Source: NZWG01 sp964478995 (GTDB lineage Bacteria > Fidelibacterota > Marinisomatia > Marinisomatales > UBA1611). Taken from it: a stretch of 10,746 nt of DNA. The stretch spans positions 1-10,746 of the forward strand of contig CAYZJY010000067.1 in the NCBI GenBank assembly GCA_964478995.1, in the 5' to 3' direction. Made by a program: the position numbers and the translations under genes. Of this stretch, positions 1 to 7,727 are shown one piece after another. Under the pieces are notes generated by a model that was not told the origin of the DNA, searched no databases, and was given only the letters and a program-made list of their open reading frames with translations. Positions within the stretch are counted from its first letter, which is position 1; each line of letters begins with the position of its first letter.

Positions 1-1587
1 TACAGTACCATCTGAGTTGGCGAGTTGGGTTGTGGATGTACTATATCTATCATTGTAATCATCGGGGTTGTACATGGTCCATGATGAATCCGCCGCGTTA
101 AATGATGTTGCATTGCCCATCGCCTTATTCGCCTTCTTTCGCTCTTGGTATTGAAAGCCGATTCCGATCGTATATCCATTATCAAAGATGTAATTCACTT
201 CCATTGGGAAGGTTATTGCCTTGCTCTGTTGCCATAGTTTTGACTCGACATCATAGGGATCTGAAAAAGAGGTGTCAAACACTTCTATCGAATCAATGAT
301 CTGATAATCATAACCAAATAACATCGTGTCAGTCGTATCATATGACCAAAAAGAATTGATACTGAGATCCTGTTGTGTACCCTCAAAATACCTAGTGGTC
401 TTCAAGATCTCCTTATTCGCACCTCGTCCCAATTTGAAATAAAGTTTATCATTAAATGCATAGCCGCTTATCTCTTGATAGTTTTCCCAATACGGTAGCG
501 CAGAAGGGTCTGAACTAGGCAGGTATCCACTAACTGCCTTATCGACCCAGTTTTGTGCAGTCACAGACTGCCATTCCTCATTCCTACTGAGATGCGCATA
601 TTGTGCTGATACGGATAGCCCCAATAGTGATCCATTCAATTCGACCTGTGCACCTCTCTCATCATTGAAATTGTAATTATGGGTCAGCCTACCTAAAAGA
701 GTTGAGTTTTGTTCCTTGCCTAATGTTGGCATTTGCTGATACTCGATCTGATTGCCATAGTCATTGGCAGTAAGATCACCATGTGCCTTATCAAATGCAT
801 AACGCTTGTATTCAGTTGACAGGCCCCAATTCCCAAAATAGAAATTTAAATTTTGATAATAACCATGACCCCTCTTCAAAGTGTCATTTGGTATGCTACC
901 AAACATCGTTGTCTTCTCTGTTGACACCTTATCAACATACTCCACAAAAAGATCAGCATTGCCACCCGCCCATGACGCGTAGACACCCTTGAGATTATGA
1001 CTTACCAATGCAGACGGACCACTCATCTTGTCATGGCTCTCATTTGACCTTAACTGGGTCAGACCAAGCGATAGACTGCTAAGATCATAGTGGAAACGAT
1101 TAGCGGCCATGCTGTGTATGTTATTGTATCCTGGGATTCGCAGGTCTGCGCCCATTCCCCAGATATTGGAATTACCATTCATATGGCTAAATGACATCGG
1201 TCCCTTATTATACTCTAGGTATAATCCACGAGTACCATTATCAAAATTAGTGACCTGATCATCAAACTGATTTAGTATCAACCCCCTACCCCAGAATTCA
1301 TAGAGGTCACCTAACTTGATCAAAAAATCATCTGCTGAATATTCGAGTCTAAATTTTCTAATATCATTGGTCATGAAACCTATGTCTGGAGGATTGGAAT
1401 ACTCGTACTGGATCCACCCTTGGAGATCATTATAGAAAAAATTTAGATCTAGGATGTTTTCTGAAAAATCATAAAAATCATAGCTATTGCCATAATTAGC
1501 ATTGATCGCACCATTCATGTCAAGGTTGGTTGCCCTTAGACTTGAAATGGAAATAAAAACAATAAGAAAAAAAATATTAATTTTCAT
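1..1587 (-). CDS. Outer-membrane beta-barrel protein, DUF6029-like (partial, 3' end beyond window)
   Basis: The frame is open for 529 codons from ATG 1587-1585 to the left edge, so the C-terminus is missing. Residues 1-19 form a signal peptide (MKINIFFLIVFISISSLRA, then TNLD). The rest is rich in alternating aromatic/polar strands and Gly/Asn/Asp turns, typical of a large outer-membrane barrel. A segment near residues 93-120 (GDLYEFWGRGLILNQFDD, followed by an FDNGTRG turn) resembles the conserved N-terminal block I associate with DUF6029 proteins of Bacteroidota and Marinimicrobia; this family call is from memory. The start is supported by GAGGGA about 6 bases upstream, inside the end of the TlpA gene. 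Only 1 base separates it from the TlpA stop, so translational coupling is likely. Substrate and function are unknown. As the last visible gene after a TlpA-like and an Omp28-like redox protein, it may act with them at the outer membrane, but that is inference. Confidence 0.72.
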   Translation of the reverse strand, partial: MKINIFFLIVFISISSLRATNLDMNGAINANYGNSYDFYDFSENILDLNFFYNDLQGWIQYEYSNPPDIGFMTNDIRKFRLEYSADDFLIKLGDLYEFWGRGLILNQFDDQVTNFDNGTRGLYLEYNKGPMSFSHMNGNSNIWGMGADLRIPGYNNIHSMAANRFHYDLSSLSLGLTQLRSNESHDKMSGPSALVSHNLKGVYASWAGGNADLFVEYVDKVSTEKTTMFGSIPNDTLKRGHGYYQNLNFYFGNWGLSTEYKRYAFDKAHGDLTANDYGNQIEYQQMPTLGKEQNSTLLGRLTHNYNFNDERGAQVELNGSLLGLSVSAQYAHLSRNEEWQSVTAQNWVDKAVSGYLPSSDPSALPYWENYQEISGYAFNDKLYFKLGRGANKEILKTTRYFEGTQQDLSINSFWSYDTTDTMLFGYDYQIIDSIEVFDTSFSDPYDVESKLWQQSKAITFPMEVNYIFDNGYTIGIGFQYQERKKANKAMGNATSFNAADSSWTMYNPDDYNDRYSTSTTQLANSDGTV

Positions 1588-1588
1588 T

Positions 1589-2134
1589 CTATCCCTCGAT
1601 TTGTGTTTCAATATTCTTGCCCAAAACTTGCCTGATCTGGCCATTGATCTCGACCTCTTCTCCAGCGATGTAGCCCTGATGACGCCATTTCACTTCTCCC
1701 CCCTTGTCCACAAGAATGAGAGTTGGCATTACCATCCCATTTAACTTTTTTGATATCACCTTATTTGGGTCCATCCCAATATGAAATTGATAGCCTTGAG
1801 ATACGACATAAGACCTAACCTTTCCAAGTGACCTGGGTGTATCGGTATTGATCATGAGTACCTTAAAGCCATCCTCTGAATAATCTTGATGGTATTGGTC
1901 CAAAAATTTCATGAGTTTTTTGCATGGCACACACCATGTTGCCCAAAAATCAATCATGAGAGGTCCATCTTCAGTGAGGCTATGTAGAGTTGTACTAGAG
2001 CCATCAAGTAGACGTATCTTCAGGTTGGGGATCTTACTGCCTATCTGCGTATCATCACCACTTACGATACCAAGAGCAAGTAAGACCATTAATATTATTT
2101 GTACCATGCGCATGGGCATGCTTACTGGCATCAT
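1589..2134 (-). CDS. TlpA/ResA-like periplasmic thioredoxin
   Basis: This 181-residue protein has an N-terminal hydrophobic segment (about residues 10-26), either a signal peptide or a membrane anchor, followed by a thioredoxin fold. The active site WCVPC is at residues 67-71, preceded by the strand MIDFWAT, and the cis-proline loop VMPT is at 135-138. A central insertion (DTPRSLGKVRSYVVSQGY) and the following HIGMDP strand are typical of the AhpC/TSA-TlpA branch. Such proteins exchange disulfides or reduce client thiols in the periplasm. Four other Met codons lie within the first ten residues; I chose the first (2134) because GGTGAGG sits about 9 bases upstream. The gene starts 3 bases after the stop of the Omp28-like gene and ends 1 base before the beta-barrel gene, so all three are probably co-transcribed. 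Both active-site cysteines are normal TGC/TGT codons, unlike the upstream gene. It is a plausible reductant of the neighbouring Omp28-like protein (inference). Confidence 0.9.
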   Translation of the reverse strand: MMPVSMPMRMVQIILMVLLALGIVSGDDTQIGSKIPNLKIRLLDGSSTTLHSLTEDGPLMIDFWATWCVPCKKLMKFLDQYHQDYSEDGFKVLMINTDTPRSLGKVRSYVVSQGYQFHIGMDPNKVISKKLNGMVMPTLILVDKGGEVKWRHQGYIAGEEVEINGQIRQVLGKNIETQIEG

Positions 2135-2137
2135 GGT

Positions 2138-3265
2138 TTAGGCCTCACCATTCAAGATCATTTGAATTAATGATATCACATCCACCACATTGATAAATCC
2201 ATCACCATTTATGTTCATTATGTCATCCTGACATTCGTAAGAGTCTCCATCGATCAAATAATCAACAAGTTCTAGGACATCCATGATGTCTATGCCTGGC
2301 TGACCATTAATGATATCTCCATTTAAATTACCCATTATGTAGACCAGATTATCACAAGGGTCACAGGCATCTCCTATCAGATCTGAATCTGTATCCTCCT
2401 GACCTGGATTAAAAATATCAATACAATTATCATCACCATTCAGGACACCATCATCATCGATATCAGGATTCATCTCGTTGATATTGACCTGGTGCACTTG
2501 ATAGATCTGCTTGGATGAATAATTTTGTACAATTGCAATGATCTTTACGCTGTCAGCATCCCAACCGTCACCCAATACAAATGTACCTGAGAACATCTCT
2601 GACTCACCAGAAGAACTAATCGTCAGATCCTCTGATAACAGCCAATCCCTTGCAACATTTCTTGCATTGTGGTATTGACTGGCACCAGTCCAATAGGACC
2701 ATATGTTATCCTCTACAACAAATACATCAACCTTTTGATTCGAACTGCTCATGTCCGAGTCCATTGTCACCATCACATCATATGACACCTCCGATCCAAC
2801 ATATCCATTAATAGATATATCATATGGCGTATCGTCACCGACCATGCTATTGTATAGCCCAGTAAAAATGCTGACAAAAGGCTCCCAGTTCCCATTTGCA
2901 TATCCGCCTACGGTCTCCTCGACACCATTCCATTGTGTGTGAGGGATACCCCCAACACCATACAATGCTCCTCTTGTGCTATACTCCGGTATGTCAAAAT
3001 CCGAATTTCCAGGTGTAAAACTAGAATTATGCCATTCTATGCTGACCAAGTTCTCAGGGTAGGTATCAAGCATGTATGAGATCGCGAAACTCGCAGAGGG
3101 ACAATAGGGTCATTGAAGTCCGGTGAAATCCTCTACAAAGACTTTTTGTGAGGATCTCGAAGCCTGTTGCAAGAGCCCTTCTAATTCAACCATTGCAATG
3201 TCAATATCATCGATCTTCTGACCAAATGTTATCGACATGACTAAAACCAAAAGTAGTTTTTTCAT
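2138..3265 (-). CDS. Omp28-like thioredoxin-fold exported protein, candidate selenoprotein (in-frame TGA as Sec52)
   Basis: Read through the TGA at 3110-3112, the frame encodes 375 residues. Residues 1-16 are a signal peptide (MKKLLLVLVMSITFGQ). Residues 42-56 read VFVEDFTGLQ-U-PYCP, matching the FTGxWCxxCP active site of Omp28-related proteins, with TGA in place of the first Cys and Cys55 as resolving Cys. A thioredoxin-like core follows, including LVSIEWHN at 73-80 and a cis-Pro loop GGIPHTQWNG at 105-114. Residues about 266-311 form Asp-rich thrombospondin-type-3-like calcium repeats, and 312-375 carry two dockerin-like calcium loops (second: INGDGFINVVDV). The start at 3265 has AAGG 9 bases upstream and lies 11 bases after the previous stop. 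The alternative start, Met65 at 3073, lacks an RBS, a signal peptide and the active site. The frame shows no other damage. The true substrate is unknown; a nonsense mutation or sequencing error remains possible. Certainty about the Omp28-like identity is high; certainty about Sec is moderate. Confidence 0.8.
3083..3095 (-). promoter_or_regulatory. Candidate bacterial SECIS hairpin downstream of the TGA
   Basis: The mRNA segment UGCGA-GUU-UCGCG folds into a 5-bp stem (four Watson-Crick pairs plus one closing U-G) with a GUU triloop. The apical loop begins 19 nt after the UGA and its first base is G. Both features agree with the loose bacterial SECIS consensus as I recall it (hairpin shortly after UGA, G among the first loop bases). 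Outer pairing is weak: only UGU 3103-3101 with ACA further down could extend it. The element is inside the coding region, as expected for bacteria. A hairpin this short can arise by chance. Confidence 0.42.
3110..3112 (-). other. In-frame TGA, candidate selenocysteine codon (residue 52)
   Basis: On the minus strand the codons read GGA CTT CAA TGA CCC TAT TGT CCC, giving G-L-Q-U-P-Y-C-P. The TGA aligns with the redox-active first Cys of the family's CxxC motif, the position where Sec most often replaces Cys in thioredoxin-fold selenoproteins. The next base is C (TGAC), a context known to terminate inefficiently. glnS in the same window ends with TGA, and Trp in this gene is written TGG, so genetic-code reassignment does not explain it. 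No sel genes lie in the window. Confidence 0.68.
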
Positions 3266-3276
3266 GTCATGCATCC

Positions 3277-4596
3277 TTAAAGTATGGGATCAAGGAATGA
3301 TCTTAGATCATTCTCATTTACAAATTTTAGACTTACGTTACTCAGAGACTCAATTTCACTGACCGGAAGAATAAATTCATATACTGCCTGGATGTCAACC
3401 GTTTCCATTGCAACCTGTATGGACCAACCCCCTACAGAAAAATCGATCAGCGGAGAAAATTGATGCTGAGGAACATATAATACCCTGCTACTATTTCTAG
3501 AATGCCAATACTTCTCAGGAGTATCAGCGACCACAATGAGAGTATTGCGATTCTTATCAAAAATTCTTAGAACAGGAACATTACGATATGCTCCAGACTT
3601 GATTGCATCTACATGGTAAGTAGGAAAATTGAATTTTGTCCTATCAAAATAAAAGACCGTAAGGGACCCATCTTGCTCAAGTCCCGTGTACGGTAGACCT
3701 GTAAGCATGTCCTTTAGGATCTTATCCTTTAACTTATATACCACTGGGAAACGAACGGTCATGTATAATTCATCATCCTGATGATATTCAAATTCAGGGC
3801 GCTGTAGCTCAACGTCATAGGGGTTGGTCAGTAGTTGGTCTAGTACAGAGGAAAGGAGTTGAGTATTACCTGCATTCTCAGGATTTTCTTCCATCTTGCG
3901 ATCCACATCAAAATCCATGGACCACTCTCCAGAGTCAAAGCGTGAGACCTCCTTCTTCACTCTATCCTTTTTTCGTGCCTTTGCTCCAAGTAAAAACTCC
4001 ATTGATGCTTCGAGTTCTGCGATCTGCTGGTCTAGGCTTGATGCAACCTTTTCAGCCTGCGTTGATACGGGATGACGTTCTTTGACTACAGGCTCTTCAG
4101 AATATTTTGGATATGGTAGGATCTTCTTCTTAGGCATTTTAGGTAGGAATGGTCTTATCATCTGCAAAACAGAGGAGCCCACTGCCTTGTTAAGGTCTGG
4201 AACTTGAGTGTATACCTCCGTTACCTGTGTCTTTGCCAACTCTTCCCAATTTGCGACATCAACAACTTGGATGGTAACATGTACCTTGTCCAATTGTCGG
4301 TTGTACTTACCAAGTACGAGAAGATTCCGTGAACCCCGGGGCTGTTTAAGCATCAGAGAACGATCATTCATTATGGTCTCCAGATCCTCTTTGCTCTTTA
4401 CTCTGACACCATAAACATTCTTTATCTCTTCCCGTGCCATGTCACTAAGTCCAGTTGCGATCCATTCAACTGCGGGATCATTTTGAATATTATCGAATGG
4501 TAATAGGTAGACGTACGCGTAGGGTTCCTTTGAATAAATCAAGGATGACAAGAAAAGAAAACAGAGTACTGTGCGCATCCGTATGAACGGTTTCAT
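3277..4596 (-). CDS. TolB/CsgG-like exported protein of unknown function
   Basis: The 439-residue protein has an N-terminal signal peptide (about 1-22, hydrophobic core VLCFLFLSSLIYS). Residues about 26-165 resemble the TolB-N/CsgG-type domain: YVYLLPFDNIQNDPAVEWIA, then a GLSDMAREEI helix, matching the common pattern of an LPF-n-D start followed by a GL-D helix, and later strands for binding cell-surface partners. A basic, Pro/Lys-rich linker (about 150-215, including PKMPKKK and KARKKDRVKKEV) leads to a C-terminal half (about 220-439) that I do not recognise and that looks like mixed beta structure. Met1 is preceded only by a weak GAG; Met7 (4578) is an alternative start. It opens the four-gene envelope run and ends 11 bases before the Omp28-like gene. 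An 18-base palindrome lies 20 bases upstream. Likely periplasmic or outer-membrane attached; a role in assembly or secretion is inference. Confidence 0.7.
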   Translation of the reverse strand: MKPFIRMRTVLCFLFLSSLIYSKEPYAYVYLLPFDNIQNDPAVEWIATGLSDMAREEIKNVYGVRVKSKEDLETIMNDRSLMLKQPRGSRNLLVLGKYNRQLDKVHVTIQVVDVANWEELAKTQVTEVYTQVPDLNKAVGSSVLQMIRPFLPKMPKKKILPYPKYSEEPVVKERHPVSTQAEKVASSLDQQIAELEASMEFLLGAKARKKDRVKKEVSRFDSGEWSMDFDVDRKMEENPENAGNTQLLSSVLDQLLTNPYDVELQRPEFEYHQDDELYMTVRFPVVYKLKDKILKDMLTGLPYTGLEQDGSLTVFYFDRTKFNFPTYHVDAIKSGAYRNVPVLRIFDKNRNTLIVVADTPEKYWHSRNSSRVLYVPQHQFSPLIDFSVGGWSIQVAMETVDIQAVYEFILPVSEIESLSNVSLKFVNENDLRSFLDPIL

Positions 4597-4616
4597 TGAC
4601 TCAAATTAGGGTTAAT

Positions 4617-4634
4617 CATTGGATTAATCCAATG
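4617..4634. promoter_or_regulatory. 18-bp perfect palindrome upstream of the envelope operon
   Basis: CATTGGATTAATCCAATG is a perfect inverted repeat with no spacer, sitting in the 53-base gap between the glnS stop and the start of the TolB-like gene, about 20 bases before that start. The lack of a loop and of a U-tract argues against an intrinsic terminator. The symmetry suits a dimeric repressor operator. I cannot name a regulator, and no clear promoter boxes are visible in the short gap. Confidence 0.45.
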
Positions 4635-4649
4635 CATTTAGACATCGGA

Positions 4650-6326
4650 TCATACCTTATTTTGCTTCATGAGCCTCGCCCAGGAATCTCTAAGAGAGAC
4701 TACCCGGATAAAAACATCATCAATTTTAGATAATTCTTGATCCCTTTTAAAATAGCCCAAACGTTCAAATTGATATGTGACATCACCAGGATCGGACATG
4801 CATGGCTCCAATTTAGCTGACCTGATCTTCTTGCATGATCCAGGGTTCAGGGCATTAAGAAAATTCCCATCTTTCTCGGGATCGATCTTGTTAAAAAGAC
4901 GATCATAGACACGTACTTCAGCTGTTACTGCATCCTTGGCGCTTACCCAATGAATTGTGCCTTTGACCTTTCTACCATCAGGAGCATTGCCACCTCTAGT
5001 CTCCGGATCATAAGTACAATGTATCTCTTTGACATTACCATCATCATCCTTGATCACATCATTGCATGTGATAAAATAAGCATACCTAAGTCTTACTTCT
5101 CTACCTGGACCAAGACGAAAGAATTTTCTTGGAGGATCTTCCATGAAGTCATCTTTTTCAATATAGATCTCCTTGGAAAAGGGTATCTCTCTTTTTCCAG
5201 CATCTGGATCTTCTGGATTATTGATCGCCTCAAGTAATTCTGTCTGACCATCAGGGTAATTCGTTATGACCACCTTCAATGGATCAAGCACTCCCATTAC
5301 TCGATCAGCACTTTTGTTTAGTTCCTCTCTAAGGGCATTCTCAAGTCTAACAACATCAATCACAGAATCACGTTTTGTCACGCCTACCTGCTCAGCAAAA
5401 TTCCTGATCGAATTGGGTGTATAACCTCTTCTTCTCAATCCTGAAATGGTTGGCATGCGAGGATCATCCCATCCATCAACGAGATCCTCATCCACCAATT
5501 GTTTTAGTTTTCGTTTGCTCATGACGGTAAAATTGAGATTTAATCGTGCAAATTCAATCTGCTGAGGATGGTAAACACCTAATTCATTCAAATACCAGTC
5601 ATAAAGCGGCCTGTGGTCTTCAAACTCCAGTGTGCATATGGAGTGAGTTATCTTTTCAATTGAGTCCTCAAGACCATGGGCCCAGTCATACATCGGATAG
5701 ATACACCATTTATCTCCAGTTCTATGGTGAGTGGAATGTAATATCCTGTATATCACTGGATCTCTCATGTTTAGATTGGGATGTGACATGTCGATCCTAG
5801 CCCTGAGTGTCTTTGACCCATCATCAAATTCACCACTTTTCATGCGCTTAAATAGATCTAAGTTCTCCTCAATACTTCGATCACGGAATGGACTCTCCTT
5901 ACCCTTTTCAGTTAGTGTACCACGACCATTTTTTATTTCCTCACTTGTCTGGTCACAGACATAGGCCTTGCCATTATTTATCAGGGTCAATGCATGCTCA
6001 TGCATCTGATCAAAATAATCTGACGCAAAATAGAGGCGATCCTCCCAGTCAAATCCTAACCACTTAACATCCTCAATGATCGATCTGACATATTCATCCT
6101 CTTCTTTTAAGGGATTTGTATCATCAAACCTTAGGTTACACTTGCCATTGTTCTTATCTGCCATTCCAAAATTCAAGCATATGGATTTTGCATGGCCTAT
6201 GTGCAAGTATCCATTTGGTTCAGGAGGAAACCGGGTATGCACACGATTGTCCCATTTCCCTGAATCATTATCGTCATCTATGATCTTCTGTATGAAATTC
6301 TTTATTTCAGTATTACTTTTACTCAT
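4650..6326 (-). CDS. glnS: Glutaminyl-tRNA synthetase
   Basis: This class I synthetase charges tRNA-Gln with glutamine in the cytoplasm. Its 558 residues are close to the usual bacterial length of about 550. The GlnRS-specific nucleotide-binding block FPPEPNGYLHIGHAKSICLN is at 33-52 with HIGH at 42-45. The Rossmann continuation LRFDDTNP, the GlnRS motif YDWAHGLEDSIE, and the second ATP motif VMSKRKL (268-274, variant of KMSKS) follow in order. The C-terminal part (about 345-558) matches the two beta-barrel anticodon-binding domains (HWVSA, EVRVYDRLF, FQFERLGYF-like YQFERLGYFKRD). The start codon lies 3 bases after the gltX stop, so the two are probably one transcript. It ends with TGA, which shows that TGA is a normal stop codon in this genome. 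A functional GlnRS makes the Glu-tRNA-Gln amidotransferase route unnecessary for tRNA-Gln. Confidence 0.98.
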   Translation of the reverse strand: MSKSNTEIKNFIQKIIDDDNDSGKWDNRVHTRFPPEPNGYLHIGHAKSICLNFGMADKNNGKCNLRFDDTNPLKEEDEYVRSIIEDVKWLGFDWEDRLYFASDYFDQMHEHALTLINNGKAYVCDQTSEEIKNGRGTLTEKGKESPFRDRSIEENLDLFKRMKSGEFDDGSKTLRARIDMSHPNLNMRDPVIYRILHSTHHRTGDKWCIYPMYDWAHGLEDSIEKITHSICTLEFEDHRPLYDWYLNELGVYHPQQIEFARLNLNFTVMSKRKLKQLVDEDLVDGWDDPRMPTISGLRRRGYTPNSIRNFAEQVGVTKRDSVIDVVRLENALREELNKSADRVMGVLDPLKVVITNYPDGQTELLEAINNPEDPDAGKREIPFSKEIYIEKDDFMEDPPRKFFRLGPGREVRLRYAYFITCNDVIKDDDGNVKEIHCTYDPETRGGNAPDGRKVKGTIHWVSAKDAVTAEVRVYDRLFNKIDPEKDGNFLNALNPGSCKKIRSAKLEPCMSDPGDVTYQFERLGYFKRDQELSKIDDVFIRVVSLRDSWARLMKQNKV

Positions 6327-6329
6327 TTC

Positions 6330-7727
6330 CTAAAATTCTATTATTGCTTGATTTATACGTTTTATAGATTCATCTTTTCCAAGTATTTCCATTATCTCAT
6401 ACAAAGAGGGACCGTTGACATTGCCACAAAGAGCAAACCTTAGAGGCCTCATCACCTTACCAAATCCCAGTCCATTTGAATCCATGAACTCTTTGAATTT
6501 GGATTCTATTTCATTTGGAATCCAGTCGCTAATGGATTCAAGGATCGTTTGCAGTTCTTTCATTATTTCAGGTGTATCTACCTTCCACACCTTTGAAAGA
6601 TCACGTTCACTATATTCTGCCGGTTCGCAAAAGAAATAACTTGATTGCTCGATAAGATCAACCAGCGAGGATGACCGAGGTTTCATTATTTCTATGACTC
6701 TTTCAGAACGACCGCGGTCCTTAGTTCCTTCCCATTGGGGAGCGACCTTAATTATGCTATTTAGAATATCCGCATTGCTCTGCGCCATGAGGTGCTGAGA
6801 GCTGACCCAATTAAATTTCTTTTGATCGAACACTGCAGACTTTTTTTGAACCTTTGATAGGTCAAATTGCTCTACGAGTTTATCTAATTCAAATATTTCT
6901 TCTTCCGTACCTGGGTTCCAGCCAAGAAGCGCTAAATAATTCAAAAGCGCACCCGGTTGGTAGCCCAAATCTCGATATTGATCTACACCAGTGGCTCCAT
7001 GACGCTTGCTCAATCTCTTCTTGTCTTCTCCCAATATCATAGGCAAATGAGCAAACTTTGGTATCTCAAGGCTCAAGGCCTTGTAGATCAGTATTTGTTT
7101 GGATGTGTTGGCCACATGGTCTTCACCGCGTATGACATGGGTGATGCCCATTTTCTGGTCATCAATAACGTTTGTGAAATTATACACAGGACTTCCATCA
7201 GATCTTGCTAGAATGAGATCATCGATCTCTGTATTTGAAACTGTGATATTTCCATATACGATATCATTGAATTCTGTGATCCCTTCCATCGGGGTCTTTA
7301 ATCGAACTGTAAAAGGGGTACCCTTATCTAACTCATTGTCAATGTCTTTCTGTTCCCTATCCCGCCAGATACCAGTATAGAGGAATGAGCCAGAGTTCTC
7401 GCGGATATCATCCAACTCCTCTTTTGATGCAAAGCATCTGTATGCCTTACCCGATTCCAGTAGATTATGAAGTTCTTCCTCATGGGATGAGCCATTCTCT
7501 GATTGGTAGACTATCTCCTCATCCCAAGCAAGGCCAAGCCACTTGAGTGAGTCACAGATCTGTTCAACATATTCAGTTTTTGATCGTTCAAGATCGGTAT
7601 CCTCGATCCTGATCAAGAAAGTTCCACCTTGGTTCTTTGCAAACAAGAAGTTTGACAATGCTGTCCTGGCACCACCTAGATGCAACTGGCCAGTGGGACT
7701 GGGAGCAAATCTAACTCGGGGTTTCAT
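6330..7727 (-). CDS. gltX: Glutamyl-tRNA synthetase
   Basis: This class I synthetase charges tRNA-Glu with glutamate. It has 465 residues, as usual for bacterial GluRS. MKPRVRFAPSPTGQLHLGGA opens the protein, with the HIGH-equivalent HLGG at 16-19. FLIRIEDTDLERS, the strand HVIRGEDHVANTSKQILIYKAL, and the KMSKS-equivalent KRLSK (237-241, followed by RHGATGV) come in family order, then LLNYLALLGWNPG. The alpha-helical anticodon-binding domain fills about 320-465. The zinc-binding cluster of the E. coli enzyme is not evident: only one Cys is seen in the YRCFASKEELD region, as in zinc-free GluRS types. AAGG is about 13 bases before the ATG, which is rather far. The gene is first in the gltX-glnS pair and lies just past a terminator for the upstream gene, so it must have its own promoter in 7728-7787. 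Confidence 0.98.
   Translation of the reverse strand: MKPRVRFAPSPTGQLHLGGARTALSNFLFAKNQGGTFLIRIEDTDLERSKTEYVEQICDSLKWLGLAWDEEIVYQSENGSSHEEELHNLLESGKAYRCFASKEELDDIRENSGSFLYTGIWRDREQKDIDNELDKGTPFTVRLKTPMEGITEFNDIVYGNITVSNTEIDDLILARSDGSPVYNFTNVIDDQKMGITHVIRGEDHVANTSKQILIYKALSLEIPKFAHLPMILGEDKKRLSKRHGATGVDQYRDLGYQPGALLNYLALLGWNPGTEEEIFELDKLVEQFDLSKVQKKSAVFDQKKFNWVSSQHLMAQSNADILNSIIKVAPQWEGTKDRGRSERVIEIMKPRSSSLVDLIEQSSYFFCEPAEYSERDLSKVWKVDTPEIMKELQTILESISDWIPNEIESKFKEFMDSNGLGFGKVMRPLRFALCGNVNGPSLYEIMEILGKDESIKRINQAIIEF

Noticed and set aside
102..992. Plus-strand ORFs at 102-299 and 783-992
   Set aside because: Both lie antisense to the uninterrupted 529-codon beta-barrel frame on the minus strand.
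1502..1744. Plus-strand ORFs inside the left block (for example 1502-1744, 1911-2141, 4208-4414, 4950-5237, 6076-6333, 7099-7380)
   Set aside because: They are antisense to well-supported minus-strand genes, have no RBS or recognisable protein features, and overlap conserved motifs of GlnRS, GluRS or the envelope proteins.
2138..3073. A 311-residue Omp28-like gene starting at Met 3073
   Set aside because: There is no RBS before 3073 and no signal peptide, and the catalytic motif would be lost. The same frame extends upstream to 3265 with signal peptide and RBS, broken only by the TGA.
3110..3112. TGA read as Trp or another amino acid by a reassigned code
   Set aside because: glnS ends with TGA at the normal GlnRS C-terminus, and Trp is TGG throughout the window. 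The aligned family residue is Cys, not Trp.
2138..3265. Pseudogene with a nonsense mutation
   Set aside because: Not excluded, but the frame has no other stop or frameshift over 375 codons, spacing with neighbours is tight, and the only stop is at the redox Cys. Sec explains all of this better.
4617..4634. Terminator for glnS
   Set aside because: The palindrome has no loop and no T-tract on either strand.
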